64,000 nucleotides of DNA from Selenomonadales bacterium 4137-cl (GCA_032334055.1 JAUOZS010000001.1:496001-560000); one strand, 5' to 3'; shown: positions 32,422-42,297, numbered from the stretch's first letter. Translations and numbers: made by a program. The notes: a model not told the origin generated them from the sequence alone.

Positions 32422-33219
32422 ATGGAACGTAAAACAGGCATTGTTGCCGGCATCGACGCCGGGTCCACCGCCATCAAGGTCACTCTCTACGATGGCACCC
32501 TTACGGAAAACATGATCGAACCGGCCGGCTGGAACGGCCGGGAAGTTGCCGCCGGGATGCTGGCCAGGGCGGCCAGCCGCCGGGGCGTACGGGTAGAGGA
32601 AATAGCGAGGATTTACGGCACGGGCTACGGGCGGGTCGGCCTCGTTTTTTTGACGAAGGCGGTGACGGAGATAACCTGCCATGCCAGGGGGGCGGCCTTT
32701 CTGGCGCCAGGGGTGGGCACGGTGATCGATATCGGCGGCCAGGATGTCAAGGCGATCCGGGTGGACGGGAGCGGCCGCGTCCTCGATTTTATCATGAATG
32801 ACAAGTGCGCCGCCGGCACCGGGCGGTTCCTGCAGGTGATGGCCGGCGCCCTCGGCATGGATTTGGCGACAATGGCGTCACTGTCGGCCGTCGGGGCCGA
32901 GGCCTGCCCGATTAACACCATGTGTACGGTGTTCGCCGAATCGGAAGTGATCGGGCTGCTGAACCGGGGCACGCCTCGGGAGACGATAATCGCCGGCCTG
33001 TATAAATCCATTGCCAGCCGAGTGGCAGCAATGACTGCCCGGATAACCCCCTGTCAGCCGGTTGTACTGACCGGCGGCGTGGCTCTTCATCCCTCGATGC
33101 ACAAGGCCCTTGAAAGCGAACTGAAGCTGCCGGTAACTGTGCCCGGCCAAGCGGTGTTCGCCGGCTCCGTCGGCGCTGCGCTGCTGGCCTGGGATGATTT
33201 ACAAAGAGGAGGAGAATAG
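32422..33219 (+). CDS. 2-hydroxyacyl-CoA dehydratase activator-type ATPase (BadF/BadG family), copy 1
   Basis: 265 residues. ASKHA-fold ATPase: phosphate loop GIDAGSTAIKVTLYD, second loop DIGGQDVKAIRVDG, and LTGGVALHPSM as adenosine motif. The Cys in NDKCAAGTGRFLQ and EACPINTMC hold the bridging [4Fe-4S] cluster of the dimer. Such proteins use ATP to push a low-potential electron into the partner encoded next (33223). Start at ATG 32422 after gcgagga. It is strongly similar to 44347. Confidence 0.9.
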   Translation: MERKTGIVAGIDAGSTAIKVTLYDGTLTENMIEPAGWNGREVAAGMLARAASRRGVRVEEIARIYGTGYGRVGLVFLTKAVTEITCHARGAAFLAPGVGTVIDIGGQDVKAIRVDGSGRVLDFIMNDKCAAGTGRFLQVMAGALGMDLATMASLSAVGAEACPINTMCTVFAESEVIGLLNRGTPRETIIAGLYKSIASRVAAMTARITPCQPVVLTGGVALHPSMHKALESELKLPVTVPGQAVFAGSVGAALLAWDDLQRGGE

Positions 33220-33222
33220 AAG

Positions 33223-34377
33223 ATGACCCTATCCCGTGCTCAAGCCATGGCCCATTTCGACATGGCCATACCCCACGCCGCCACCTCGCTGAAACAGCTC
33301 AAGGATGATGGCGCCAAAGTGGTTGGTTTTTACTGTATGTTCGCCCCGCAGGAGGTGGCCCTGGCGGCCGGCGCCCAGCCGGTGGCCCTGTGCGCCACCA
33401 AGGAGGAGCCCATCGCCGATGGCGAGAAGACGCTGCCGCGCAACTTCTGTCCGCTCATCAAGTCCTCCTACGGCTTCGCGGTCACCGACAAGTGCCCCTT
33501 TTTCCTGCACTCCGACCTTATTGTCGGCGAGACGACTTGCGACGGTAAGAAAAAGATGTTCGAACTTATGGCGAGAATTAAACCACTGCACGTCATGAAG
33601 CTTCCTCAAGGCTACAGTACGGAGGCGGATAAGGCGTATTGGCTGAGCGCGGTGCTGGAACTGAAAGAGCTGCTCGAAACGACTTTCGGGGTGGCGATAA
33701 CCGACGGGAAGCTTTCCGCTGCAATTAGAGAACTCAATGAGGAGCGGCTGCTCATCCAGGAACTGGCCGACTATATGAAAAACGACCCTGTTCCCTTGTC
33801 CGGACAGGATATGCTGAAACTCCTGTGGGCACGCAACTTTGTTTTTGACCGGAGCGAGTTCGGCGCCCAGGTACGGGAACTCATCGGCGAACTGAAAGAA
33901 CGGGTCGCCAAAGGCGAGGGGGCACTGCCCAAGGGAGCGAAGCGGATTGTCGTCACCGGTGTTCCTACCGGCATCGGCGCGGAGAAGGTGCTCAAGATTA
34001 TCGAGGAGTGCGGGGCGGCGGTGGTATATATCGAAAACTGCGCCGGCATGAAGCAGTTCGTCAGCCTGGTGGACGAGGGCAAGCCGGTGTTGGAGGCCAT
34101 CGCCGAAAAATACCTGGGTACTCATTGCTCCTGTATGAGTCCCAATCCGCGGCGGATGGAACTGGTGGCCGAGGTTGCCCGGGACTGGCGGGCCGACGGC
34201 GTCGTGGATATCGTCTGGCAGGGATGTCATACCTATAACGTCGAGAGCAGGGTGTTGAAGGATTATCTGAGCAGCAACGTCAATCTGCCTTACCTGCATA
34301 TCGAGACCGACTACTCGCTGGGGGACGTCGAACAGATAAGGACGCGGGTTCAGGCTTTCCTGGAGATGATGGGATAG
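33223..34377 (+). CDS. 2-hydroxyacyl-CoA dehydratase-family / double-cubane-type Fe-S protein, copy 1
   Basis: 384 residues, HgdB/YjiM-type fold. Cys positions expected to bind Fe-S: GFYCMFAP, PRNFCPLI, TDKCPFF, ETTCDGKKKMFE, THCSCMSPN and WQGCHTYN. Unlike true dehydratases, which need two different subunits, only one is present next to the activator; this matches the double-cubane cluster protein with its reductase rather than a lactyl- or glutaryl-type enzyme. The substrate of such proteins in cells is unknown. It follows the ATPase by 3 bases and precedes yedF. Confidence 0.87.
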   Translation: MTLSRAQAMAHFDMAIPHAATSLKQLKDDGAKVVGFYCMFAPQEVALAAGAQPVALCATKEEPIADGEKTLPRNFCPLIKSSYGFAVTDKCPFFLHSDLIVGETTCDGKKKMFELMARIKPLHVMKLPQGYSTEADKAYWLSAVLELKELLETTFGVAITDGKLSAAIRELNEERLLIQELADYMKNDPVPLSGQDMLKLLWARNFVFDRSEFGAQVRELIGELKERVAKGEGALPKGAKRIVVTGVPTGIGAEKVLKIIEECGAAVVYIENCAGMKQFVSLVDEGKPVLEAIAEKYLGTHCSCMSPNPRRMELVAEVARDWRADGVVDIVWQGCHTYNVESRVLKDYLSSNVNLPYLHIETDYSLGDVEQIRTRVQAFLEMMG

Positions 34378-34388
34378 AGGTGAGATTC

Positions 34389-34979
34389 ATGTCTAGTGAA
34401 GTTGACGCCAGGGGTCTGGCCTGCCCCCAGCCGGTCATCGCCACCAAAAAGGCTCTCGACGCCATATGGGATGGAGTTGTCACCACCATTGTCGACAACG
34501 TCGCCGCCAAGGAAAATGTCGCCAAGTTCGCAGCCGCCAATGGCTGCGGCGTGAGTATCGAGGAAAGAGATGGCCACTACCGCATCCGCATCACCAAGGG
34601 AACGCCGCCGGACGTTTACGACAGCAAACCGGTCAGCCCTGTGTGCGCCGCAACCGTCTACCTCATAACCCGAGATACTCTTGGCCACGGCAGCGAAGAA
34701 CTGGGCGCAATCCTCATGAAGTCTTTTCTTTACAGTCTTGGCGAAATCGAGCCGCTGCCTAAGTCCATCCTACTGATCAACAGCGGCGTAAAGCTGGCCG
34801 TCGACGGCTCCCCTGTCCTCGAATACCTTGCCTCTTTCGCCGAATGCGGCGTCAACGTGCTGTCCTGCGGCACCTGCCTGGACTACTTTCAGCTCAAGGA
34901 CCGCCTGGCAGTGGGCGGCGTCACCAACATGTACACTATCCTAACTGAGCTTTCCGCCGGCAAGGCTATAACCCTGTGA
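34389..34979 (+). CDS. yedF: YedF-type protein (TusA-like plus DsrE-like), copy 1
   Basis: 196 residues. N-terminal TusA/SirA-like domain with DARGLACPQPVIATKKAL, carrying the CPxP sulfur-carrier motif; C-terminal DsrE-like domain (VYLITRDTLGHGSEELGAIL, LSCGTCLDYFQLKDRL). This two-domain form is annotated in databases as selenium metabolism protein YedF because it often co-occurs with selenium genes. Start at ATG 34389, after agaggtgagattc. Position after a Fe-S enzyme suggests it supplies sulfur or selenium to it (inference). Interesting with a candidate selenoprotein in the same window. Confidence 0.88.
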   Translation: MSSEVDARGLACPQPVIATKKALDAIWDGVVTTIVDNVAAKENVAKFAAANGCGVSIEERDGHYRIRITKGTPPDVYDSKPVSPVCAATVYLITRDTLGHGSEELGAILMKSFLYSLGEIEPLPKSILLINSGVKLAVDGSPVLEYLASFAECGVNVLSCGTCLDYFQLKDRLAVGGVTNMYTILTELSAGKAITL

Positions 34980-35878
34980 CCCTGACGGACGCCGTAGGAA
35001 TAAGACTATCGAATATCCAGACGGTGGAGCGAGTTGTGACTAATTAAATGACTAACACTAGTAGAAATAATATCCGGGGATGTGCTAAGCGGTGTTTTCT
35101 TCTCACCCTTTTACAACCCTCGATGCACATCGAGTGTGTAGAAAGCCGGATTGAGGCAAGATGTTGGCTGGTTATTCGAAGAAAAAAACACGCATTCAAA
35201 TCTAAACTGTGTTTTACTTTATTGTTTCTTCCTAGTATAATTAGAAGAAAAATGAGAAATACTGTTTGGACATGAGATATCCGTCACCGTCCATAACCAA
35301 ACGATTCGATGCACGCAATGTTAACATAGCTAATGTGATGTTAACGAGATGTTAACGCAATTAAGGGACAGGCGTAAAACGATGCGCATATATCACAATT
35401 CGAATTATGTAATCCCGGTATTTCCGCCCTTAAGTAACGTCATTCCCTTATCCTACGATGGCGCCGATAGGGGCGGCATGATGTAAAAAGAGCCGAAAGC
35501 CCTTGAATTACAAGGGTTTCAGCTCACGAAAGCCGCAAATGCCCACAATTTGACCACATAAGGGTTTTAAGAGAGGCCGCTCATTAGTTCGCTGAACTTT
35601 TGGGCGGCCTCTTTTTCACGTCCTTTTGTACCCGCCTGGTCGTATCGTCATGGCATGGCAGAGTCGCTCCATAATCTCCTCCAGACCCGCACAGCCTCCG
35701 TCGGCAGCAGTATGGCGAGCTGTCGTGGCAGATAAGAAATGCCCGGCTGAAATTGATCGGGTTCTTTTTGCATGACACGGAAATGAAAAGTTGGTGCATA
35801 TTTCCGGCGTTTCAAGGTTAATAATTTCCCTAACAATAGAGATACTAATTGCAGTGTATTGCGATGAGGTGGCTATTA
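34980..35878. other. long intergenic region with possible small RNA
   Basis: About 900 bases without a convincing gene. It has three atgttaac repeats (35318, 35338, 35349), a hairpin (35490-35525) and a terminator (35573-35616). No plus-strand gene ends between yedF and this terminator, so a short non-coding transcript is conceivable. The frame at 35048 lacks a ribosome-binding site and family features. Confidence 0.45.
35573..35616 (+). terminator. orphan intrinsic terminator
   Basis: gaggccgc / gcggcctc with a 23-base loop, followed by ttttt. It is about 600 bases after the nearest upstream gene end. Confidence 0.7.
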
Positions 35879-36442
35879 ATGGCAATTAACATGATTCCTT
35901 TTATATATACTGCTGTCTTTGCAGGGATAGTTATCGCGCTCGTGCCCAGACAGGAAATACGCCGGCTGTCAATTTACGGCATCATTTTCGGAGGGCTTTT
36001 TGATGCGGTTTTAGTCGGGACAGCCAGCTTAATTGGAGAATTTAGATATATCAACTATGAGCCTTTTGGTTTGATGGGAATCCACTTCTTGGCCCCCGTC
36101 TCCTGGACGTTGTTCTTTATAATATATTTTTACCACTTGCCTACGAAAAAAGTGTATATTTACATATACACTACCATGGGGATTCTGTATAGTATGCTGT
36201 TTTGCCAAATGATTACGAAACTGGGTGTATTATCACTCGCCCACGGTTTATACGACTCGATTATTCCGTTTATACCCTGGTATATCATAGCCACCTGGGG
36301 TTATCTTAAACTGACGAAAATTGACGATGCCTTTGACAGTGTAAACCCCGAGGAACACAAGCAACGCATGCGATTTGGGCCAATCTATGAACCAGTGGCA
36401 AAACCCCTCCCTAATGACGATGATAAAAAAGACGAGCAATAG
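35879..36442 (+). CDS. CBO0543-like membrane protein
   Basis: 187 residues with five or six hydrophobic segments (FIYTAVFAGIVIALVP, LSIYGIIFGGLFDAVLVG, FLAPVSWTLFFIIYFYHL, TTMGILYSMLFCQMI, SIIPFIPWYIIATWGYLKL) and a charged tail ending in PNDDDKKDEQ. Overall layout is similar to the protein encoded on the minus strand at 46950. Function unknown. Start at ATG 35879 after gatgaggtggctatta. Confidence 0.72.
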   Translation: MAINMIPFIYTAVFAGIVIALVPRQEIRRLSIYGIIFGGLFDAVLVGTASLIGEFRYINYEPFGLMGIHFLAPVSWTLFFIIYFYHLPTKKVYIYIYTTMGILYSMLFCQMITKLGVLSLAHGLYDSIIPFIPWYIIATWGYLKLTKIDDAFDSVNPEEHKQRMRFGPIYEPVAKPLPNDDDKKDEQ

Positions 36443-36497
36443 ATTCGCCATTTGATGTGGGCGAAGAGATATACTTCTCCCCGTAAGAGTTGTAAGC

Positions 36498-36530
36498 GAG
36501 CCCGCGGCTAAGCCGGAGGGCTATTTTTGC
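36498..36530 (+). terminator. intrinsic terminator before the sigma-54 activator gene
   Basis: agccc...gc / gc...gggct hairpin followed by atttttgc. Confidence 0.65.
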
Positions 36531-36682
36531 GTCGGGCACCGGACAAAAAATCTTCCAAACTAGGGTATCGGTGAGGCATGGCCGCGGATATTCTCTAAAA
36601 GGAGTTCGACGGTACGGTATTGAATGTAGGCATTGGCGAACTTTCAACCTGCGACAAAAGTGGTTTTCTTACGGGGGTGCCC

Positions 36683-38605
36683 ATGAACGAAACGAAAAAC
36701 AACATCCCGGAAAAGGTTAACTTGGCGCTCATCTCCACCTATCCGGAACTGGCCGGGGTCTTTTCCGCCGTCGCCGAACGCGAAAACCTTAATCCCTTCA
36801 TCGCCATCGCCGCCCTGGAAGAAGCCGCGGCCATTGCCCGGGAAATCGAACCACATACCGACGCCATCCTTAGCCGCGGCGGCACGGCGGATTACATCCG
36901 CCGCGTTGTCGACATCCCGGTCATTTCCATCCCTATCACCCCCTTTGATGCGGCGCGCTCGGTCAACGCCGGCAAGCATCTGACCGATGTATTCGCCTTC
37001 TTCAACTACGGGCAGAACATGTACGGCATTCGTGACATTGAAAAGATGTTCGGCAAAACCATCCGCGAATACACTTTTACCACCGAGCAGGAAATTGAAG
37101 CCGGAGTCAAGGATGCCAAAGCCTGCGGTGTCGGAGTGTTGATTGGCGGCATCGTCACCGTGCGGTTGGCGCGCAAACACGGACTGGAGGGCATTCTCAT
37201 CGAATGTGGCGAAGAAGCGGTTTACCGATCCATGCTGGAAGCCATCCATGTCGTCGGCATCCGGCGTACCGAGCGTAGCCGGGCCGCCCGCTTCGAAGCC
37301 GTGCTCAACTCCATTGTCGACGGAGTCATCGTGACCGATGCCGACAACCGGGTAACGATATACAACCCGGCGGCCGAACGGATTTTTCGCATTGCCGCCG
37401 AGCGGGTTATCGGCCGGCAGGTAACGGAAGTCATCCCCAACACCCGCATGCACAAGGTTTTGGAGACCGGCGAACCCGAACTTGCTGCGCTCCAGAAAAT
37501 ATACGACGGTACGATCGCTACCAAGCGGATGCCTATCCGCCTCGACGATAAGACCATCGGCGTCGTCAGCACCTTCGAGGATGTCACCAAGATCCAGCAA
37601 CTGGAGCAGGCCATCCGCAAGCAGATCTATGACAAGGGTTTTGTCGCCAGACACCGCTTTGATGATATCCTGACCGCCAGCGAAACGATGGTAAGCCTCA
37701 AGGAACTGGCGGCGCTTTACGCAACCACAGACTCGTCGGTGCTCATCGAGGGCGAGTCGGGCACCGGCAAAGAGCTTTTCGCCCAAAGCATCCACAACGC
37801 CAGCCGCCGGGCCGATGGCCCCTTTGTCGCCATCAACTGCGCCGCCATCCCCGAACATCTGCTGGAAAGCGAGCTGTTTGGCTACGAGGGCGGAGCCTTC
37901 ACCGGCGCCAGGAAAGAAGGCAAGCAGGGCCTATTTGAACTGGCCCATAACGGCACCATCTTCCTTGACGAAATCGGCGAAATCCCCAAATCCCTACAAG
38001 CGCGTTTGTTGCGCGTCCTGCAGGAACGGGAAATCCGGCGGGTAGGCGGCGATAAGGTTTTGCCGGTTGATATCCGCATCATCAGCGCCACCAACAAAAA
38101 ACTGGAGCAAAAAGTCGCAACAGGTGAATTTCGCGGCGACTTATACTATCGGCTTAATGTCTTCGGCCTGAAAATCCCGCCCCTCCGGGACAGGCTGGAA
38201 GACATCGTCCTGCTGGGCGTCGCTTTCCTAAAGCGGCTTAATGTTCCTGCCGACTACGGCGCCCTGGGCAAGAAACTGGCCCCTGTACTGACGGCTTATC
38301 ACTGGCCGGGGAACATCCGGGAACTGATCAACGTAATGGAACGGTTTTCTCTGCTGCTCAACCGGCGGGACAACAACCCTGACCCGGCGGAAATGCTGCT
38401 CCAGGTTATGCCGCTGACGTCGGCGGGGGGCGGGGATGAGATAGCTTTGATGGTAAGAGTGGACAAGGGCCTCAAATCAGCGGTGCAGGACGCCGAAAGA
38501 GCGATCATGGAGACTTTGCTGGCCAGGTACGGCCATGATCGGGAAACGGTGGCGAAAAAACTGGGGATTGGCAAAACCACGTTATGGCGCAAAGCCAGGC
38601 CGTAG
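36683..38605 (+). CDS. sigma-54-dependent activator with PrpR-type N-terminal sensor and PAS domain
   Basis: 640 residues. PrpR_N-like sensor (about 1-190, with [11 protein letters not shown] and [20 protein letters not shown]), PAS domain (about 200-310, [19 protein letters not shown]), AAA+ domain with [18 protein letters not shown], the sigma-54 contact loop [10 protein letters not shown], and a C-terminal Fis-type helix ([20 protein letters not shown]). PrpR senses 2-methylcitrate; related ligands are likely. Start at ATG 36683 after cgggggtgccc. A -24/-12 promoter and two palindromes lie downstream in front of the operon at 38821, its probable target. Confidence 0.93.
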   Translation: MNETKNNIPEKVNLALISTYPELAGVFSAVAERENLNPFIAIAALEEAAAIAREIEPHTDAILSRGGTADYIRRVVDIPVISIPITPFDAARSVNAGKHLTDVFAFFNYGQNMYGIRDIEKMFGKTIREYTFTTEQEIEAGVKDAKACGVGVLIGGIVTVRLARKHGLEGILIECGEEAVYRSMLEAIHVVGIRRTERSRAARFEAVLNSIVDGVIVTDADNRVTIYNPAAERIFRIAAERVIGRQVTEVIPNTRMHKVLETGEPELAALQKIYDGTIATKRMPIRLDDKTIGVVSTFEDVTKIQQLEQAIRKQIYDKGFVARHRFDDILTASETMVSLKELAALYATTDSSVLIEGESGTGKELFAQSIHNASRRADGPFVAINCAAIPEHLLESELFGYEGGAFTGARKEGKQGLFELAHNGTIFLDEIGEIPKSLQARLLRVLQEREIRRVGGDKVLPVDIRIISATNKKLEQKVATGEFRGDLYYRLNVFGLKIPPLRDRLEDIVLLGVAFLKRLNVPADYGALGKKLAPVLTAYHWPGNIRELINVMERFSLLLNRRDNNPDPAEMLLQVMPLTSAGGGDEIALMVRVDKGLKSAVQDAERAIMETLLARYGHDRETVAKKLGIGKTTLWRKARP

Positions 38606-38638
38606 TCGGTACCTTAGATTCCAAAACCCGAAAACCTA

Positions 38639-38652
38639 TTTCAAAAATGGAA
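38639..38652 (+). promoter_or_regulatory. upstream activator palindrome, copy 1
   Basis: tttcaaaaatggaa. It shares ttTCAnnAATGGAA with 38710-38723 and reads as a dyad (ttycattnatgraa type). Position 110 to 150 bases upstream of the -24/-12 promoter suits an enhancer of a Fis-type activator. Confidence 0.65.
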
Positions 38653-38709
38653 CAGACGGTGTTCCCTTGAGTGCGTTGGGTTAGATCATCTTGATGATCG
38701 GCTCCTCTG

Positions 38710-38723
38710 TTTCATTAATGGAA
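38710..38723 (+). promoter_or_regulatory. upstream activator palindrome, copy 2
   Basis: tttcattaatggaa, a near-perfect dyad matching copy 1 at 12 of 14 positions, about 71 bases downstream of it and 42 bases before the -24 element. Confidence 0.65.
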
Positions 38724-38764
38724 TGAGGCGTTTGACGGCATGCCGAAATCACAGGTTTCTGTGG

Positions 38765-38780
38765 TTGGCATGCTTTTTGC
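38765..38780 (+). promoter_or_regulatory. sigma-54 (-24/-12) promoter of the CoA-transferase operon
   Basis: ttggcatgctttttgc fits TGGCAYG-N4-TTGC, with the GG and GC at the required spacing. The start codon follows 41 bases later. Confidence 0.92.
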
Positions 38781-38820
38781 GTTTTTATAGCAGCGAAACC
38801 ACAGTAAAGGAGACTGAAGC

Positions 38821-40017
38821 ATGAATGACCGCGCAGGAGCGCTGGAAGGCCTGACCGTGCTGGATTTGACCAGAGTGCTGGCCGGACCGTTTGCCACCAT
38901 GATGCTGGCCGACATGGGCGCTAACGTAATCAAAATCGAAGAGCCCGGCAAGGGGGCCGACGAGCGTCAGATGGGTCCCTTCAAGAACAACGAGAGCGCC
39001 TATTACATGAACTTGAACCGCAACAAGAAGGGTATTACCCTCAACCTCAAGGACCCCAAGGGCAAGGAAATCTTCAAGAAATTAGTTGAACAGGCCGACA
39101 TCGTCATCGAAAACTACCGCCCCGGCACCATGGCCAAACTTGGCCTGAGCTACGACCAACTCAAGGAAGTAAACCCGCGGATAATCTACGCCGCCGTGTC
39201 CGGCTTTGGCCAATACGGGCCTTACACCAAGCGTCCCGGCTATGATATCATCAGCCAGGCCATGAGCGGACTTATGAGTACCACCGGTTGGCCGGGGGGC
39301 CACCCTACCCGTTCGGGCACCGCCATGGGGGATGTGCTGGGCGGGTTATCGGTGACCATCGGCATCCTGGCCGCAGTTCACAACCGCAACTTCACAAACC
39401 GCGGTCAAATGGTGGACGTGGCGCTGGTCGACTCGGCCGTGGCGAGCCTGGAGATCATCAACATGATTTACTTCACGGAAAACCGCCTGCCTCAGAGAAT
39501 CGGCAACCGCTACGAATCGGTCTACCCCTACGACTCCTTCCAGGCGAAGGATGACCTGGTCATCATCGCCGGCGGCAACGACAAGCTGTGGCAGCTGTTC
39601 TGCGGCGTCATCGGCCGGCCGGAGCTGGCCGATCATCCCGACTATCAGCGCACCCGGGACCGGGTGAAAAACCATGAGGCGGTCAAGAAAATCGTCGAAG
39701 AGTGGACCGTAACCAAGACGGTGGAGGAAATCGTCGACCAACTGCTGGCGGCCGGCATCCCGGCAGCGCCCATCTACAACATCGCCCAGGTCACCAAGGA
39801 CTCCCACATCGCCGGGGCACGGGAGATGTTCGTCACGACCGAACATCCCAAGGCTGGCTCCGTCACCCTCACCGGATCCCACATCAAGCTCTCCGAGACC
39901 AAGCCGGCGGTGCGCACGCCATCCCCCGCCCTCGGCCAGCACAACGAGGAAGTGCTGTCGTCACTGGGGCTTTCGGCCGCCGATATAGAAGGCCTAAAGA
40001 CCGGCGGGGTCATTTAG
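38821..40017 (+). CDS. CaiB/BaiF-type (family III) CoA transferase
   Basis: 398 residues, full family length. Typical motifs: LTVLDLTRVLAGPFATMMLADMG in pieces at the N-terminus, YYMNLNRNKKGITLNL, ENYRPGTMAKLG, GYDIISQAMSGLM, and GDVLGGLSVTIG, where the Asp is the expected catalytic residue that forms the acyl-anhydride and thioester. These enzymes move CoA between dicarboxylates. First gene of the sigma-54 operon, followed 25 bases later by the lyase gene. Probably activates the substrate acid that the lyase then splits (inference). Confidence 0.9.
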   Translation: MNDRAGALEGLTVLDLTRVLAGPFATMMLADMGANVIKIEEPGKGADERQMGPFKNNESAYYMNLNRNKKGITLNLKDPKGKEIFKKLVEQADIVIENYRPGTMAKLGLSYDQLKEVNPRIIYAAVSGFGQYGPYTKRPGYDIISQAMSGLMSTTGWPGGHPTRSGTAMGDVLGGLSVTIGILAAVHNRNFTNRGQMVDVALVDSAVASLEIINMIYFTENRLPQRIGNRYESVYPYDSFQAKDDLVIIAGGNDKLWQLFCGVIGRPELADHPDYQRTRDRVKNHEAVKKIVEEWTVTKTVEEIVDQLLAAGIPAAPIYNIAQVTKDSHIAGAREMFVTTEHPKAGSVTLTGSHIKLSETKPAVRTPSPALGQHNEEVLSSLGLSAADIEGLKTGGVI

Positions 40018-40042
40018 ACAAAGGAAGCGAGGCGGTTCAACG

Positions 40043-40948
40043 ATGCTCACCCTCCCCGATAAAGTGGATGTCTTCGAAGTCGGCCCCCGCGACGGGTTCC
40101 AGAACATCAAAGAGTTCATCCCCACCCCCGCCAAGCTGGCGGTCATCGATAAACTGGTCGCCGCCGGGGTCCGCAACCTGGAGGCCACCTCCTTCGTCCA
40201 TCCCAAAGCCATCCCCCAGATGGCCGACGCCGCCGAGGTCGCCGCGACGGTGGCAGCCAGGCACCCCGGCCTCAGGAAGGTCGCCCTCGTCCCCAATCTC
40301 ACCGGCGCCCGCAAAGCTTACGAATGCGGCATCCGGGAGATCACCTACGTCGTCTCGGCCAGCGAAAAACATAACCTGGCCAACATCAACCGGACCAGGG
40401 AACAGTCGCTGGCCGACCTGCGGGGCATCGTGGAGGCCATCCCCGGCCTCAGGGTCCGGCTGGCCGCCGCCACCTCCTTCGGCTGCCCCTTCCTGGGCCG
40501 GGTCGAGGCCGGACTGGTGACCAGCCTGGTCGAAGCCGCTCTCCGGATAGGGGTGGACACCGTCGTCCTTTGCGACACCATCGGCGTCGCCACCCCCCTG
40601 CAGGTCGACCGGCTGGTGCGGGAGGTCAGGACCCTCTTCCCCGCCGTTCCCCTCGGCCTCCATCTCCACGACACCCAGGGGATGGGTCTGGCCAACACCC
40701 TGGCCGGACTGGAGGCCGGCGTCACCATGTTCGAAACCTCGGTGGGCGGCTTGGGCGGATGCCCCTTTGCTCCAGGTGCGGCCGGCAACACGGCCACTGA
40801 GGACATGCTCAACATGCTCCACCGGATGGGCATCGCCACCGGCATCGACCTCGACGCCTACCTGGAAGCTGTCCGGCTGGTCAAGGAAACCGTCCAGCCC
40901 GCACTCACCGGTCACATGGCCTATGCCTGCAAATACGAAAACCTGTAA
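40043..40948 (+). CDS. HMG-CoA lyase-family (DRE-TIM) enzyme
   Basis: 301 residues. DRE-TIM barrel with EVGPRDGFQNIKEFIP (active-site Arg-Asp), ATSFVHPKAIPQM, SFGCPFLG, metal ligands in HLHDTQGMGLANT, and the loop Cys in GGLGGCPFAPGAAGN. All catalytic residues of HMG-CoA lyase are present, so it should cleave a 3-hydroxy-3-methylacyl-CoA to acetyl-CoA and a keto acid. Given the neighbours, citramalyl-CoA, giving pyruvate and acetyl-CoA, is as likely as HMG-CoA. Annotators would name it mvaB; the context argues against leucine catabolism. Confidence 0.9.
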   Translation: MLTLPDKVDVFEVGPRDGFQNIKEFIPTPAKLAVIDKLVAAGVRNLEATSFVHPKAIPQMADAAEVAATVAARHPGLRKVALVPNLTGARKAYECGIREITYVVSASEKHNLANINRTREQSLADLRGIVEAIPGLRVRLAAATSFGCPFLGRVEAGLVTSLVEAALRIGVDTVVLCDTIGVATPLQVDRLVREVRTLFPAVPLGLHLHDTQGMGLANTLAGLEAGVTMFETSVGGLGGCPFAPGAAGNTATEDMLNMLHRMGIATGIDLDAYLEAVRLVKETVQPALTGHMAYACKYENL

Positions 40949-41013
40949 CACCAACCGGCACCGGCGCCATCAATGACATCATCTTTCGTGCCAATTAAGG
41001 AGGGATACTGAAA

Positions 41014-42273
41014 ATGAATTTAGGTTTGCTATCGCTGGCCGCCCTCGTTGTCGCCATCGCCCTCGGGTTTTTCCGCAAACTCAACACCGGCCTCATCGCC
41101 ATCGCCTTCGCCGTCATCCTCGGCAAATTCGCCGGCTTCAAGGACGCGAGCATCATCAGCGGCTGGAGCACCAAACTGTTCATCATGCTGCTGGGGGTGA
41201 CCTTCCTGTTCAGCATCGCCCAGACCAACGGCACCCTCGAACTGTTCGCCCGCAAGGTGGTTGCCCTGGCCGGCAGCCGCACCAACCTCATCCCCATCGC
41301 CATCTACCTGCTTACCACCTTCCTGTCGGCCATCGGCCCCGGCACCATACCGGTCATGGCCCTCATCGCCCCCATCAGCATGGCGCTGGCGGCCGAGCTG
41401 TCCATCTCCCCGCTCCTCCTGGCTCCCATCGGCATCCTGGGGGCGTGCGCCGGCGGCATATCGCCAATCGCTCCCACCGGCATCATCGGCGTCCAACTTG
41501 CTGCCAAGCAGGGCATCACCGGCATCGACCTACCGTACTTTTATAATTCTCTTATGGGCGAAACCCTCTTCGCCGCCGCCCTCTATTTTGCCCTTGGCGG
41601 CTACAAAATCAAGTCGGTCAAAAAACTTTCCAACGCCGACCTTCCCACCTTCAGCCGCGACCAGTGGATCACCATGGTTGGTATAGCCGTGATGGTGGTC
41701 GTCGTCCTTCTCACCAAACTCAACGTCGGCCTGGTGGCCTTTGTCACCGGCGTAGTGCTCCTCGGCCTCAAGGTCGCCGACGAGCGCAAGTCAATCGCCG
41801 GCATCCCCTGGGGCACCCTAATCCTGGTGTGCGGCGTCGGCGTCCTCATGAACCTGGCCATCAAACTCAAGGGCATCGCCATGCTGGCCAAATTCCTGGC
41901 CTCCTTCATGACCCCCGCCTCGGCGTCGCCCATCATCGGCCTGACCGCCGGCATCATGTCCTGGTTCTCCAGCACCTCGGGCGTCGTCATGCCCACCCTC
42001 ATCCCCACCGTGGCCGAACTGGCCAACAGCATGGGCGGTCAGGTCTCCTCGCTTGATCTGGTTTCGGCCATCACCATGACCGCCCACACCGCCGGCATCA
42101 GCCCGGCCTCTACCGGCGGCGCCCTTGCCCTGGCCTCCTACGCCGCCAACGCCCACATTTCGGGCGCCGACCAAAACAAGCTCTTCCTCCAGATGTTTAT
42201 CGTCGCCGTCTGCGGCGTACTCTTCATGACCCTCATCGCCGGCCTCGGCCTATATCGTATCTGGGGCATCTGA
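41014..42273 (+). CDS. MatC-like dicarboxylate carrier
   Basis: 419 residues with about eleven hydrophobic segments and an inverted-repeat layout. The N-terminal part (FFRKLNTGLIAIAFAVILG, LFSIAQTNGTLELFARK) resembles the MatC_N domain of malonate/dicarboxylate carriers; each half ends in a loop of the type SAIGPGTIPVMALIAP and STSGVVMPTLIPTVAEL. Its place between the lyase and hydratase genes suggests it imports the substrate dicarboxylate. Ion coupling cannot be judged. Confidence 0.85.
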   Translation: MNLGLLSLAALVVAIALGFFRKLNTGLIAIAFAVILGKFAGFKDASIISGWSTKLFIMLLGVTFLFSIAQTNGTLELFARKVVALAGSRTNLIPIAIYLLTTFLSAIGPGTIPVMALIAPISMALAAELSISPLLLAPIGILGACAGGISPIAPTGIIGVQLAAKQGITGIDLPYFYNSLMGETLFAAALYFALGGYKIKSVKKLSNADLPTFSRDQWITMVGIAVMVVVVLLTKLNVGLVAFVTGVVLLGLKVADERKSIAGIPWGTLILVCGVGVLMNLAIKLKGIAMLAKFLASFMTPASASPIIGLTAGIMSWFSSTSGVVMPTLIPTVAELANSMGGQVSSLDLVSAITMTAHTAGISPASTGGALALASYAANAHISGADQNKLFLQMFIVAVCGVLFMTLIAGLGLYRIWGI

Positions 42274-42297
42274 AATTAGCTTTCGGGAGGGCAGCAC

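Noticed and set aside
33229..34299. Long minus-strand frame opposite the first double-cubane-type gene
   Set aside because: Same reason: shadow of a well-supported Fe-S protein; a similar shadow (45389-46492) appears opposite the second copy.
35048..35275. 75-residue reading frame after yedF
   Set aside because: No ribosome-binding site, unusual composition and no recognisable motif; AT-rich intergenic sequence.
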